Shown here in pieces: positions 10,565 through 22,365 of a stretch of 64,000 nucleotides of DNA (the first letter of the stretch is position 1; the number at the start of each line of letters is the position of its first letter). The translations under genes and the position numbers were made by a program. The stretch is from Sternotherus odoratus (Eukaryota; Chordata; Testudines; Kinosternidae): contig JAVMKO010000001.1 of assembly GCA_032164245.1 (NCBI GenBank), positions 252,225,644-252,289,643 on the forward strand. Direction: 5' to 3'. Under the pieces are notes generated by a model. It had not been told where the DNA came from, made no database searches, and saw only the letters and a program-made list of their open reading frames with translations.

Positions 10565-10774
10565 GGGCTAGTCTACACTACAGTGCTACACTAGCACTCC
10601 CATTGGCATAATTACTCCACCTCAACGAGAGGCAGAAACTACATTCTGCGAGAGAACATCTCCTGCTGACATAGTGTGGTGTGGATGCCGCTTTAAGTTG
10701 CTTAGGAGGGTGGCTTTTTCAGACCCCTGAGCAGCCTAAGTTACATCGACTTAAGCGGTAATGAAGACAAGCCC
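10565..10774. mobile_element. GGGC...GCCC MITE with TAA duplication
   Basis: Starts GGGCTAGTCTACACT and ends with the inverse (AATGAAGACAAGCCC), with TAA directly outside both ends (10562-10564 and 10775-10777). A 3-bp TAA duplication with GGG...CCC ends suggests PIF/Harbinger, but the class is inferred. Non-coding, 210 bp. Confidence 0.72.
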
Positions 10775-10777
10775 TAA

Positions 10778-12240
10778 CTGTCCCTTGTAGCGTTAACACA
10801 CTATTTCCCAGAACTCCAGCCATGTGGGTGTTCTGGGACCACAGGTTAACTCTTTAAGAGAATGTGCTAGATATAACATATACATGCAGACAGATTTTGT
10901 ACAGGATTCTAAACCACCATTGCTCTTTACTTAATCACACAAGGAGTACACAGATATATATATATATAAAATATCTATGCAAATCTATGCAAATTTCCCT
11001 GCCTCCGTTTTTTCAGCACTTTGATTTTTTGGGATGGATTCAAAGTACTATGGGCTACCCAGGGTTCTTCTGCTGCAGCTAGTCGTAATCATGAAGTCTC
11101 TCCAGGTCAGCTTGCTTTGACCTTTGCTTGGTCCCCCAGTTATACCAGAACCCTCTGCTACATATTATGTTCCTCTATTTCTCAATCCTCCTGTTTCTCT
11201 CTGAGATTACCTTGACTTTATATGTCTCATTACCACCACCTGGTTCCTTTTTCCGATTGCTGGTAATTTTCCACTCTCCAAACCCAAGCCTCCTATAGAC
11301 AAGCTGAAGGAAAGTGGCTTCTCACAGCCCCAGCCAGTCCTTGGCATACCTGTTGACAGAGTAGAGTATAGTGATTAATATTAACTACTTTCAAATATAT
11401 CTAGTTTGGATGAGACGTGCTTAAAGTCTTGTTAGCAGTGGTGGATATAAATATAGAGCATTCTATGATACAGCATTTCCATAAGAAACAATTTCACAGT
11501 ATCAGTCAGAATTCATAAATTGTACAGATTGATTCCTGAAATCATAACACCGACAACCTTCCCCTTTTTTTGCCATTTCTCAATAAAAATTCAATAGCAG
11601 AGTGCTGAAGCGAGCTCACATTTTATGTAGATTTTATTACTCTTGCAAAATGTATGATATATTACCATAAATTAATAAATAAAACTGAAGAAAATGTTAT
11701 GTAATGTATAGTCACCTCATAATCCCTTTAATTACATTTCTTTGCTTGCTTTCAAATATATATATATATATATATATTAGTGTGTGTGTATACATGCACA
11801 TAATCATTAATACCCAATATTTGCAAAGTAACATAATTTTACTTCCTCTGTTATACTTACTTAATTATACTTGTTTTCTTCATATTGCTGCACTTTTTTG
11901 GTAGTATAAAAGACCATTGGCTCTGTAGTTTGAGAACATGAAACTCGCACAATGTTTCTCAAAACATATCTGGAGTTGCTGAAGTTACATGGATAGTTTA
12001 TTATCGCCCTTCAGTATACTGCATAAAATAGAAATGTCTAGCACTTGCCAGTGTAAGCCACTGACATTCCAGGCACTTGAGTATACGTTTTGTGTTGACA
12101 GACTGCCATGTAACTACAATACCCACATACTTGTTTAAAGTAAATTTAGTGTGCCTTTAACTATAGTGTAACATAGTAGTTTTGCTGTGTAGGAGGCTGG
12201 CAATGGGCTAAGTCAAAAGCAATAATAAAATAAATAAAAA
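10778..12240. other. Intronic sequence with a TA microsatellite
   Basis: No gene seen. Contains short TA runs (about 10955-10968 and 11757-11777) and a TG run just after the latter. Some stretches (about 11030-11360) look like old repeat sequence but I could not assign them. Confidence 0.45.
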
Positions 12241-12244
12241 TAAA

Positions 12245-13030
12245 ATACTCTTCCCCACCCTCACTCACTTTCATCAGGCTGGGGCAGGAGGTTGGGGTGT
12301 GTGGACTTGGGGTGGAGCTGGGGGATGAGATGTTTCGGGTATAGGAGGGGGCTCCAGGCTAAGGCCAAGGGGTTCAGAATGTAGGAGGGGGGCTCAGGCC
12401 AGGGGTTAGAGTTTGGGAAGGGGTGCGGGCTGCAGCTAGGGGGTTGGGCTCTGGGGTGGGACTGGGAATGAGGGGTTTGGGGTACAGGAGGGCGCTGAGC
12501 GCTGGAGCAGGGGGATTAGGGTGCAGGAGAGGGTGTGTGTTCTGTGAGGTAGTCTGGGTGCAGGAGGAAGCTCAGGGTTGGTTCAGGCCGTTGTGAGACC
12601 TCTGTGAGGGAGTTTGGGTAAGGGATAGGGTTTGGGGTGCAGGCTCCGGCCAGGCAGTGCTTACCTCAGGCAGCTCCCAGAAGTGGCCGGCATGTCTGGC
12701 TCTTAGGCGGAAGGCCCACGGGGATCTGTGTGCTGCCTTCACCTGCAGGCACTGCCCCTGCAGCTTCCATTGGCCACAGTTCCCAGCCAATGGGAACTGT
12801 GGATCCAGCACACTAAGCCCCTGTGACCACCCTGGTGCCTAGCGGCGGGCATTTCTAGCACCTCCTGAGAGCCTCATGCAACCAGGGCAGGCAGGGAGTC
12901 TGCCTAAGCCCTTTTTCACTGAGGACCACATTTTTAGCAGCCCAGTCAGCAGTGCTGACCGGAGTCACCAGGGTCCGTTTTTGCCTGGGCATTCTGGTTG
13001 AAAACCGGATACCTGGCAACCCTACAGTTT
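12245..13030 (-). repeat. Dispersed GC-rich repeat, copy A (class unassigned)
   Basis: Read on the minus strand, this shares ordered words with 41895-42235: the TCCGGTATCCAACC/TTCTGGTTGAAAAC type start, CATTGGCTGGGAACTG-like palindromic words, GACATGCCGGCCACTTCTGG, and GAGCTGCCTGAGGTAAGCAC. The remaining 400 bp (12260-12655) is a G-rich run of GGGGT/AGGAGG words. Two related copies in opposite orientation show it is a dispersed element; superfamily not determined. The open frames inside are not considered genes. Confidence 0.6.
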
Positions 13031-13458
13031 CTCCATCCATAAAAAATGCTTTCTTATCTTATGAGAGTATTGGGATGATTGATTAATCAAAAAGTTGAAA
13101 TGTCCCTGGTTGGTTATCCATCCATTTATGTTTGTCGTCTTCTCATGTAATCCCAGCAGTCAGCAATGCTGTGTAGTAGTGGTGTAGTTACCTTACTATT
13201 GTGCTAGAACTACCCATGGTTTGCACATATCTTACAGGTATTGCAGCTAAGGGCTATTGCTTTATATTTCTTGTTTAATCCTTGGACCCATCTTTCAGTA
13301 CTGTAATCTAATTTGTGATAGATTAGAAACTGGGAAATTACTTGTAAATCTTAATTTATAAATACAAAATAAGTTCATTTAATTTAAAAAATGAAGCAAA
13401 TGTAAGGTAACATAGTGTTCTTGAATCTTGAAACCTGACATTTGTTTTTCACCTTTAA

Positions 13459-13757
13459 GGGCTTGTCCTCACTGGGGGGGGGGGGGGGGGGGGAGGAATC
13501 AACGGCAGATACGCAACTTCAGCTATGTGAATCACGTAGCTGAAGTTTGCGTATCTTCCACCGATTTACCGCTCATCCCCATGGCGGCGGCAGTCGGCGG
13601 CGCGCTCCCCCATCGACTCCAGCTTGCGCCTCCCGGCGAGCTAGAGTTCCGGAGTCGACGGGGGAGCTCCGGGGGATCGATTTATCACGTCTTAGCGAGA
13701 CGCGATAAATCGATCACCAGAAGATCGATCTCCGGCAGCGCTAGTGAAGACGAGCCC
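13459..13757. mobile_element. GGGC...GCCC MITE, GATAAATCGAT family, copy 1
   Basis: Ends are GGGCTTGTCCTCACT and, inverted, GGGCTCGTCTTCACT, with TTAA outside both ends (13455-13458, 13758-13761), leaving a 3- or 4-bp duplication ambiguous. Internal inverted words include CAACTTCAGCTATGTGA against its inverse, and GATTTATCACGTC against GACGCGATAAATC. It carries a 20-nt G run at 13474-13493. The open frame through it is explained by CpG-rich non-coding sequence. Confidence 0.78.
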
Positions 13758-13761
13758 TTAA

Positions 13762-15514
13762 GCTCTGTGGGTTGGGGCTTGTTTTTGAGTATGCTACACT
13801 GAATCCTGGCATGCAAACAGATCATCAGGGATATTGAAGTTGACAATTCCCTAGGGGAAGCTCTTGGGGCTGGACAAAGTATTCATAATGGAAGTCTTTG
13901 GAATTCCCTATCACTGGAGATTAGGATTAACCTGGGTGTTGCTAGTTTTAGTGAGGAATGTAACACATTTCTAGCCTATGATTTTCCTACTGCAGCAGTG
14001 ACCACAAGTTGATCCAGTCATTCTAGTGAGGATTTTCTTGAGGAAAACAAACCACAAAAATAATCCTATTTGTGAAATCATTTTAAAATGAGGATTAAGT
14101 GGAAGATCATGTCTGTTTTGTCAGAGATATTGCTGCTTATATAGTATATGGTGTGTGTGTGTGTGTGTGTATAGCCACTTCAGGGATGGCAATCACAGTA
14201 GTCAGCAAATTTGAAGCTGATTTTTCTCATACACAAGGCTCGATGCTAATATTAGTTGCATGTCTTTTTCTTTGGTAAAATGCAGTAATGCGATTTGAGC
14301 ACCCACTAGCAGATTTTGAAAGTAGTGTATGTGGTATGTGTGTAAGACAGTGTTGTTACTGTGTTGTTCCTAGGATACTAGAAAATGGATGAGTTAATAT
14401 TTTTATTGCACAATTTTTATTTGGGCTGGTTAACTTAGAGAGGGGAGGAGCCAGAAGGTACAGCTGAGAAGTAGGAAGGAGTCCAAGAGAAGTGCGACCT
14501 TGTCTGGGGAAAACAGGCCACCATTACTAGAGAGAGGACTGTGGACTAAAACCTGTTGTGCAGAGTGGACCTGGGTTCTCTTACCAGTTAAAGCAGTAGT
14601 GGCATAGTCAGGGCTGTGAAGGGAAGACTGCTATTTTTGTATGGAGGGACTTTGATACCCTGGAAGGGGAGTACTATAGTGACCTCCTGGAGGCACTCTG
14701 AGTCTGAAGGTTTTATTCTGATATCCCTCACTGTAGTATCTGAGCATTCTTATGTTGAAATAAATAATAGTAACAAAGACCATCAAGGTTCTAGATCTAC
14801 TCCCTTTCCAAGGTAAAATACCATTTGGGCTATTGATTTATTTGTTATTTTGGTTAGTTGATTTTTTGTTACAGGCTTATATTTTTAATTTTTGGGAGGG
14901 TGAGGAGTGTACCTTTCTCCTTTTCTGAGCTTTCATCTGCTATGTATGCATGATGGCTAAAACATCAGGAATAATTTGAAAAATTATATGGCCTGGACCA
15001 AAAGAAACACTGTGCTTGTTAAAAACTTGCAACACAGATAATACAGTTTTCATCAGAGTAATTTATGAAATTCCACTGATTTGCTTTCTTTATTGTAAAA
15101 TAGCTCATTTTATATCAATTTTTAACTTTTCCCCCTCTGGCTAAGATGGAGGAAAATTCCCAGGATAATCAATTTTCTATGATTTAAGACAGTTGTAAAC
15201 TCTTAATATATTTTGTACATAAATTCAGAACTCATTTGTGTTTTAAAAAAATTGTTTGCAATTGTACAAGTCAGTGTTCCCACAGTGTGACTTACTATGT
15301 ATATCGCTATCACCAGAATGTCTTTATCAGTCCCATCTTGGCTTAATGCAAATTTTGAGACTTCAAGCATAAGTAGATTCATAGACAATTTACTCTTTGT
15401 TCCTACTGTGTTGAACTGAAAGAGGAAGATTGAGCAAGGTTGGGTTTTTTCCATAAAATTTGTCTGCAGAACTATTTATGGTTTCATACACTGTATTGCA
15501 GACTGCTAATCTCT
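13762..15514. other. Intronic sequence with GT microsatellite
   Basis: No exon seen. A GT run lies at about 14151-14171. The segment 14430-14800 has a less AT-rich composition and may be an old repeat, but I could not identify it. Confidence 0.45.
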
Positions 15515-15625
15515 GCCTGTTTGAGTTAACAAAAAGTCCTGTTGCACCTTAAAGATTAACTAAAGTATTGAAGCATAAGGTTTCGTGGGCTAATACCCAC
15601 TTCGTCGGATGCAAGCAGTGGAGTA
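15515..15625 (+). repeat. Dispersed repeat R1, copy 1
   Basis: Contains TTGCACCTTAAAGATTAAC and TTTCGTGGGCTAATACCCAC, then CGTCGGATGCA. The same ordered words occur at 47447-47632, in part at 19487-19566, and inverted at 58055-58138. The family is common in turtle and crocodilian DNA as far as I recall; its class is not determined here. Confidence 0.65.
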
Positions 15626-15646
15626 TTGTTATATTGTCAATGCAGT

Positions 15647-15671
15647 TAAATAAATAAATAAATAAATAAAT
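15647..15671. repeat. (AAAT)n microsatellite
   Basis: About six uninterrupted copies of the AAAT tetranucleotide directly beside the SINE end, where A-rich or short tandem tails are common. Confidence 0.85.
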
Positions 15672-15673
15672 GG

Positions 15674-15870
15674 AGATATACCAATCTCCTAGAACTGGAA
15701 AGACCTTGAAGGTCATCGAGTCCAGTCCCCTGCCTACACTAGCAGGATCCCCCTGCCTACACTAGCAGGATTTTTGCCCCAGATCCCTAAATGGCCCCCT
15801 CAAGGATTGAACTCACAACCCTGGGTTTAGCAGGCCAATGCTCAAACCACTGAGCTATCTCCCCACCCCC
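15674..15870 (-). mobile_element. tRNA-derived SINE with CR1-like 3' end
   Basis: On the minus strand the 5' part is tRNA-like: an A box TAGCTCAGTGG (complement of 15847-15857) and a B box GGTTGTGAGTTCAATCC (complement of 15804-15820), spaced as in a tRNA promoter. The 3' part reads GACTCGATGACCTTCAAGG then TCTTTCCAGTTCTAGGA, like the CR1 3' terminus, so mobilisation by CR1 enzymes is expected (known for tortoise-type SINEs). A 21-bp block CCCTGCCTACACTAGCAGGAT occurs twice, at 15728 and 15751. Not a functional tRNA gene. Confidence 0.85.
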
Positions 15871-16189
15871 TTATCTGAGCAATATCCCAGTTATCTGAGC
15901 AATTTCTAAAAATTAATAACAAATAAAAAAAATCCTTTGCATCAGGTGGGAACAAATTCATGACAAATAGATTCCTTACTAGGCATATTAATACAGAACA
16001 CAGAAGCAGTGCAAAGTCTTTGGGGGAGTCAGGGGTAATGGAGGAGCTGAGGGAGAGGGAAATAAATTGCTGGGAAGGAGCCTGGGTGTAAACTTGAAGA
16101 GTTATTGGGTATGGGTGGGAAAAGTATGGAACAGTGTTTTTTTTGTTTGTTTTTGTTTTTTTGGAGGACGGGGAGGGATTCTTAGGGAG

Positions 16190-16692
16190 CTTCCCCCAGG
16201 CAGACACTGGTTGATCCCTAGCCTCTCCCATTCAGTCAGGCCCATCTGCCCCTATCTCCATGTGTCTCTGCACCTTCATGTGTCCTTATACTCCCGTCCA
16301 TATGTGTCCCTACACCTCCACTCAGACACCCCCTCCCCCATCCCCATTTGGCCCTGCATCTCCCTCCCCCCGTGGCCCTGCGCCTCCACTCCCATTCAGC
16401 CCCTGCCCAAGTCTGTCCTCCACTAGCGCTTTTGAGCCCTGTTCCAGCAGCTCCACGCTGTCTGTCTCCCATATCCCTGTCTCCTGACCTGGTCTGACAG
16501 GTGCCATGAAGAAGGCAGGTTCTTTCTCTTCCCTTCCTGGCTGGGAGCTGCTGCTCTGTTCTATTGCCACAGTGCCCTCTGCTGCAGAAAAAGACAAAAC
16601 TTTCTGGCAATTTTTTTCTGTGCAAAAATTAAAAAATAATCATGGCTCATTAATTATGCACACGCACAGTGGCGCATAATTCCCCCAGGAGT
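16190..16692 (-). repeat. Inverted-repeat element, GAATTCTGCAC family, partial copy
   Basis: The right end reads (inverted) ACTCCTGGGGGAATTATGCG, matching the ends of the longer element at 28599-29823. The other end could not be placed and is given only roughly. The C-rich middle produces long open frames on both strands (16236-16625) that show only low-complexity residues. Confidence 0.55.
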
Positions 16693-18397
16693 AATCTGTT
16701 AACAATCTGTTAAGGAGTAATCAATTAACAAAATTAATTGCTTACTAAGGAATGTGAAAGTTAAGAGGTCCTGTCATGTCTTCCCCATGGGAAAAACTGC
16801 CTGACAGTCAGTAGACATGGTGAATTTCATATCACAAATGTCTAAAGCTCATCAAATGGTAGGATGCTTGGATCTCCTAGTCTAGTGATTCCTGGCTATC
16901 TAAAGGAGGAAATTACATGGTTGTAAAGGGCATTTCTATGAAGGTTGTGCTTTCACAGCAATTCCTACTCACATTCTTTGTCAGCATAGCTCCCTCAGGA
17001 ACCATGCTTCCATGAGTTCTCTACCACCAGTAGCTCCAAACCATCTTACACTCATTCCTCTTGGGGGGAGGGGAGAGATAATGTGTAACATGCCAGATTT
17101 CTTGCAGGTATATTTTTCTCCACCCAGCCAACCCAAACTTGTGTCGTAGTTCTTTTGGGCAGTGGGGATTCCATGGGCTCCAATGGAATGGGAGCATGCT
17201 CTATAGCCACATACTCAGTACCTTCAGTGGCATCAGGGGCTTTTATGACTCCCTCCCCAATTCTTTTTATGTTACCCTTCGCTTCACTTGCTTAAATATT
17301 TGGCCTTTATCCAGCTGTCATAGGACATCATGTTATCCATAATATTATTGCTGCATGCTTTGATTTTTGGATGTAGTGTACTGCCTGAGAGGAAGTGTAA
17401 AATATACATAGGTTGTACTTGCTTTGGCAATTCTTGTTGGGGGTTACAGGGCAGTATGCAGGAGAAAAGCAGCATGTTTAGCAGTTTTTAAAGTTTGATG
17501 AAATAAAGAAATATGGCACATGAGGTAGGTTTTAAGGTCAGGAAATGGGAGTGTGTAAAACAATATATCAGGGTGCTGATACAACATAAATCAACCTTTA
17601 GAATGTGCCAGTTTCCTTAAATAGCTGGATTTTGGTAGCTCAGTATTTGCAAATACCTAGGGAATACCTCAATAGGAAATTTAAGTTCTCTAGTTATATT
17701 ATCTAAGGCAATATTGGAAAACTTTTCAGCATGTCCACTGTACAGCAAAACTTTCTATAGGATTGTTATCGTAACAGAATTCAGTATATTAATTTGCTGC
17801 TATAATAGTTATAAGTGTAGGTGATTTGCATCAGATTTTGAAAATCATTGTATGAAATAATAGGTTCACAAAATGAGTTCTGTGTAGTTGAGCTTGACTT
17901 TTTCATACGTTTTTACCCCTTCTTCTGCCCTCTCTCTCACTACTTTAAAAGCAAGTTGCATTGTTATATATTAATCAGTGCTGGTGTAACATACTAGTCT
18001 ACTGTGTGAGATCAGGACTCCCTCTAGCGGCTGGCTCCAGTGACTGATTTTGCAGGCTGCACTTTTCAGAGCTCACTTCTCTTTTTTTCTCAAGTGGAAG
18101 AGGCCTGTGGTTTTGGTGTTGAGGATTCTGGGATAAATATCTGCTGGTCACTGTTGTGGTTTGTTACATTAGTGAGTGGTAAATTAGCTTTGTCAATATA
18201 AAGCTGAGCTTGACTGGGAAATTAGTATTAAACTGTCCCAATATCGCTGGTTCACTTAATGACTCCTCCTGGCTAGCCACATGACAGGATGTTGGATGGC
18301 AGCAGAAGGAAGGAGGAGTGAAAGAGCTCATTTCCAGGGCCAGGGAGAGAGTGTACTGAGTTGATAACATGCTCCTTCACATTATTGGGGGAGGGAT
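16693..18397. other. Intronic sequence, no gene seen
   Basis: AT-rich sequence without recognisable exons or repeats. Confidence 0.5.
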
Positions 18398-18405
18398 GCA
18401 AAAAT

Positions 18406-19332
18406 TAGGGCTGTGAAACCATTAAAAAATGAATCATGATTGTGAGATTGTCACGATTTACCGGAGTTTTAATTGCACTGTTAACAATAGAATACCATTT
18501 TTATTTAAATATTTTGGGATGTTTTCTTCATTTTCAAATATTGATTTTAATTATAACACAGAATGCAAAGTGTACAGTACTCACTTTATTATTTTTAATT
18601 ACAAATGTTTGCATTTGTGTATGTGTCGGGGAGAAGTGTGTGGCGGGGAGGCGGCGGGGCAGGAAATGCATTGGGGGAGCACTGTCTCTTTCAACAGAGC
18701 ACTCGGGAACCAGAATGTTTTTCAGCCAGCGGCAGGTGCTGTCTGCAGCACTCACTCCTGAGCCAACAGCAGACAGATTCACACTGTTCCCCGAACCCAG
18801 CTCAGCAATGATCGGGTACATGAGTGGGACACCCCAACATCAGTCCCTCTGCCCCTGCAGCAGACAGGAGTCAGGCTTCTGGTCCGGAGCAGCTTGCCCA
18901 GGGGTGACTCCATTGGGGAGGAGGCAGGAACAGCAGTGGAGCAGGTCGGTGGGAGGAGGCATATCCCTGCTCCGGTGGCACGTAGCAACACGCCCCCTGA
19001 GCATGACGTGCTGCTGATGGCCCCCCTCACCCTCCTCTAAGGCCAGCCCTGTCCAGTGGGGGAGGGTAAGGTGCAGGCAGTGGGGGGCCAAGCTTCCACC
19101 TTACCCCAGAAGGGAGTTTAACTGGTTCTCCCAAATTGCATGTAGTCTCTTGTCCATGGCTGTCTCCTGCCACTACCACAGCTAATGCCGCCCTCCCTAC
19201 CCATCTGCTGCCACATCCCATCTCCAGAGGTGTGCGACTAAGGCTTGTGGTTTTTTTTGTTTTTTTTTTTTAAAAGCATTAATTTGTTTTCAGATAATCC
19301 CAGTTAATTTATGGGATTAATAGACAGCCCCA
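18406..19332. mobile_element. hAT-like non-autonomous element with exact 8-bp duplication
   Basis: Starts TAGGGCTGTGAAACC and ends ATTAATAGACAGCCCCA, with the same GCAAAAAT at 18398-18405 and 19333-19340. The first 200 bp (TTGCACTGTTAAC, TTTGGGATGTTTTCTTCATT, CAAAGTGTACAGTACTCACT) matches the element at 46030-46877. The inner 600 bp is quite different: GC-rich, non-coding and without a transposase relic. The open frames at 18429-19017 come from this filler. Confidence 0.85.
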
Positions 19333-19486
19333 GCAAAAATACTATATTCTTTCTTCTGGAAGTTGCTCCAACAGTGGTATGGTTTTACATTAACTGTGAC
19401 AGTGAGGCTAATATTTTAAAAGTTAATTCTTATATTAACTGTAATATGTCCATGAACTAGCATAGTTGCTACATAGTTTTATTTAT

Positions 19487-19566
19487 GGTTTAAGATTAGC
19501 AGCCGTGTTAGTCTGTATCCGTAAATAAGACAAGGAATACTTGTGGCACCTTAGAGTCTTATTTAT
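19487..19566 (+). repeat. Dispersed repeat R1, copy 2 (fragment)
   Basis: Carries GCAGCCGTGTTAGTCTGTAT and CTTGTGGCACCTTAGAGTCT, the 5' half of the repeat seen complete at 47447-47632. Confidence 0.7.
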
Positions 19567-20130
19567 GTGACCCTGTCCAAACTTTTGTTATGGCAAGTCT
19601 GAAATTTACATAGCTAGCTCTCTGGGATGTTCACCCTGTCAAATTATTCAGCAAGACACCGTTAAGTATTTGAGCACAGTACAAACAATACATTATAGTG
19701 TCGTCAATCAGTATTTGTATGTTGATTGGCCTACAGGATTACACCAGTGATGGTTACCTTTTAAAGATCAATCCTGGAGCCCAAGAGTTGTCAGTGTGCC
19801 ATTTTAAAAAAAACAAAACTTTTTTGGTCTGTATTAGTAACTGTAGCTTTAACAGTAAAAATTTTTCTCATATGAAATCAGAAGTATATTTTAAAACTCT
19901 TACCACCAGGCTTGCCGAAATGCAGCCCTTTCTATAAATCTTTTTCTCTTCGTCCTTCAGTATTTGTTACAATATCGAATAAAATGTTGTTTTTAGTTGA
20001 GAGACTATAACATACTTGACTCAAATGGAAGTCATTCTTCGCACTTTTTCATTACTAGAAGTGCCATGACTGCTAGTTGCCATTCGTCCTGTAGGACACT
20101 ATGCAGACATAGCTAACTCCCTGACTCTTA
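19567..20130. other. Intronic sequence, no gene seen
   Basis: No exon or recognised repeat. Confidence 0.5.
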
Positions 20131-20375
20131 GGACAGGTCTATACTACGACAGGAATCGACATTCTGAGATCGATCCATTGGTGGTCAATTTAGCAGGTCT
20201 AGTAAAGACCTGTCAAATCGACTGCAGATCGCTCTCCAGTCGATCCCTGCACTCTACTCTGGACGAGAAGAGTAAAATAAGTCGACAGGAGATTTTCTCC
20301 CATCCACCCCCTGTGGTGGAGACCCTGTGGTAACTTGACCTAAGGTATGTCAACTCCAGGTATTTTGTTCACAGA
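20131..20375. mobile_element. Degenerate MITE (GGTCTATACTACG type)
   Basis: Begins GGACAGGTCTATACTACGAC after TTA and contains the typical AATCGAC, GTCGACAGGAG and TCGATCC words of turtle inverted-repeat elements. The right end is decayed (GGTATGTCAACTCC), so the boundary is approximate. Confidence 0.5.
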
Positions 20376-20400
20376 AACAGGAAATAGTTGCACAGATTGA

Positions 20401-20658
20401 GGCTGTGGCCACACTAGAGCTTGCAGCTGCGCAGCTGTATTGATGCAGCTCCGCGGCTGTAATCTGTCTAGGGTAGCCACTCTAAGATAATGGGAGAGAG
20501 CTCGCCAATCGATTTAATAATCCACCCCCAGTGACTGACATAGCGCCGTTCACACTGGCACTTAGATTGGTGTAACTTATGTCACTTGGGAGGTGGTTTA
20601 TTCACACTCCTCAGCAACGTAAGTTATACCTGCATAAGTGGTGGTGTATACATAGCCC
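20401..20658. mobile_element. Degenerate MITE with inverted ends
   Basis: Starts GGCTGTGGCCACACTAGAGC and ends GGTGTATACATAGCCC, an imperfect inverse. A CGCCGTTCACACTGGC segment in the middle looks like a second terminus, so two nested MITEs are possible. Confidence 0.5.
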
Positions 20659-22362
20659 GAGACAAAGCATAAATCTGAATTACATTACAGCAGCATCAAT
20701 ACTGAGTTTACTTCTACAGTTATATTACTTGTTAAATACGCTATCCAAACCTTCTGCCATCAGTGAAAACTCAGAAGCCTGATCTTCAGGTTATATGGCT
20801 TGCCTGAAGAGTTATGCCATGCTAATATTTTCCTAAAGTATGGGTAACATTTGCTTTTTGGAGGAGGATAACATTCACTAAAGTTTGGAAAGACAATTTT
20901 ACATGGGTATAGGATGGAATAAAGCAGCTTCTCCACACAGGAGCATCTCTTGGTAATGATTCAGAAAGGAAAAGTTACCATATACTGGTAGTTGATCACT
21001 TGCTTTCCCTGTCAGGAAAAAGACTGATGGGATATGAAGTTCATTACTTAATTGTTGTTCTTACCTGTATAAACTGGTTTTTATCTCCTTCAGTATATCC
21101 GATGATTACTATGAAATATTGAGTCACTAATCTGTCACTTTCGACAAACAAAAAATAATCATATAGCAACACTTTGATAATCCTACAGGAGAAATTCAAT
21201 GTTACAATACTTAATGCAAGATTAGTTCTTCTGGCATACAGTTTTGTTTTGGCTCACTGTAATGGAAATAAAGTTTACATTGTATATAAGTTCTTTATCA
21301 GCTACCTTGAATGAGATTTTATCTAGTTGAATGATCTATTTGTATTAGTCGCCCCCCAAAACCCCAGTCTGGGTTAGTATTCCATTGCAAAATTGGGCAA
21401 ACAAAGGTAGACACAGTCCCTGTCCTGAAGACTATTAATAATAATATTTAATAATTTATTATGTATTGTTATGAATTTGTTACAGTAATAATACATGGGC
21501 CAAAACACATTGTGCTAGACACGATACAAATACATCATAAAAAGGCCTCCAAGAATTTACCTTATTTTCTAATCTACACTACTTATTTTCTTTTTATTGT
21601 TGCTTACACATAGCTAAGGAAGTATGTTTTAGGTACTATATTAGATTCTTGTCCAGTTTCCAGCTTAGACAATACTATTTCTCATTCAAGAACAGTATCA
21701 TTGCTACAAACTTATGCTGACTGTTTCACAATAAAGATTCCACCTAGTGTTTTTCTAGTGTGACTTCCTTATTTTTTTACATTTTGTTACTTTATTTTGG
21801 AGATGTAGCAAACTGGCAGGTGAAAGACTTTTTGAAGCCAGAAGCCATTTGAAAATCTTTTGACATCAGCTACAATGAATTAATCATGTAGATCAATTAA
21901 AAAAGCTTAAGAAGCTGTTTCGTGATTATTTTTCTATTTTAAATAATTTTATATTTATGTACATATAGAAGTGGTCCCCTGGCTTGAAGTGGTTTTCCTT
22001 TTGTTATATATAGGGTTTAGTTTGGTTCAATGGCTCTCAGCACTCCCACTATAAAAATTGTTCCAGCAACCCTGACTACATGTATGGTCTTGGTAACTAT
22101 TAAATACACTTCTTTACTTTGGAAGGCATTGAATGAACCAGAAATTATGGAACAATTTGTGTTTGTTATTCACCTTTTCACATCTTGTGCCCTGTAATCC
22201 TTGTAATATTCCAGTTGATTGTGCACAGCTGCCTCTCTCTCCCACTCCCATTAGTGAAAGCTTGGATCCAATAACTTTCTTTTTATGTTCACCCACCTGG
22301 AGATTCATTCTTCTAGCTGCTTTCTGGACTTCCACCAGCTAAGGAGTAGGTCTTCAGATGAC
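20659..22362. other. Intronic sequence with a possible old SINE-like relic
   Basis: No gene seen. Around 21395-21565 the words ACAGTCCCTGTCCTGAAG, TGTGCTAGACACGATACAAA and AAGGCCTCCAAGAATTTACC resemble an old amniote repeat, also hinted at near 33165-33210 (TGTGCTAGGCACTGTACAAA). Confidence 0.4.
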
Positions 22363-22365
22363 TGA

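Noticed and set aside
15774..15870. A tRNA gene on the minus strand
   Set aside because: A and B boxes are present, but the sequence does not form a full tRNA and continues into a CR1-like SINE tail.
16236..16625. Overlapping open frames of 75-129 codons on both strands
   Set aside because: They lie in a C/G-rich part of an inverted-repeat element and contain only low-complexity residues.
18429..19221. Several open frames of 60-190 codons on both strands
   Set aside because: All lie inside the interior of the hAT-like element with 8-bp duplications; no domain or motif is visible.
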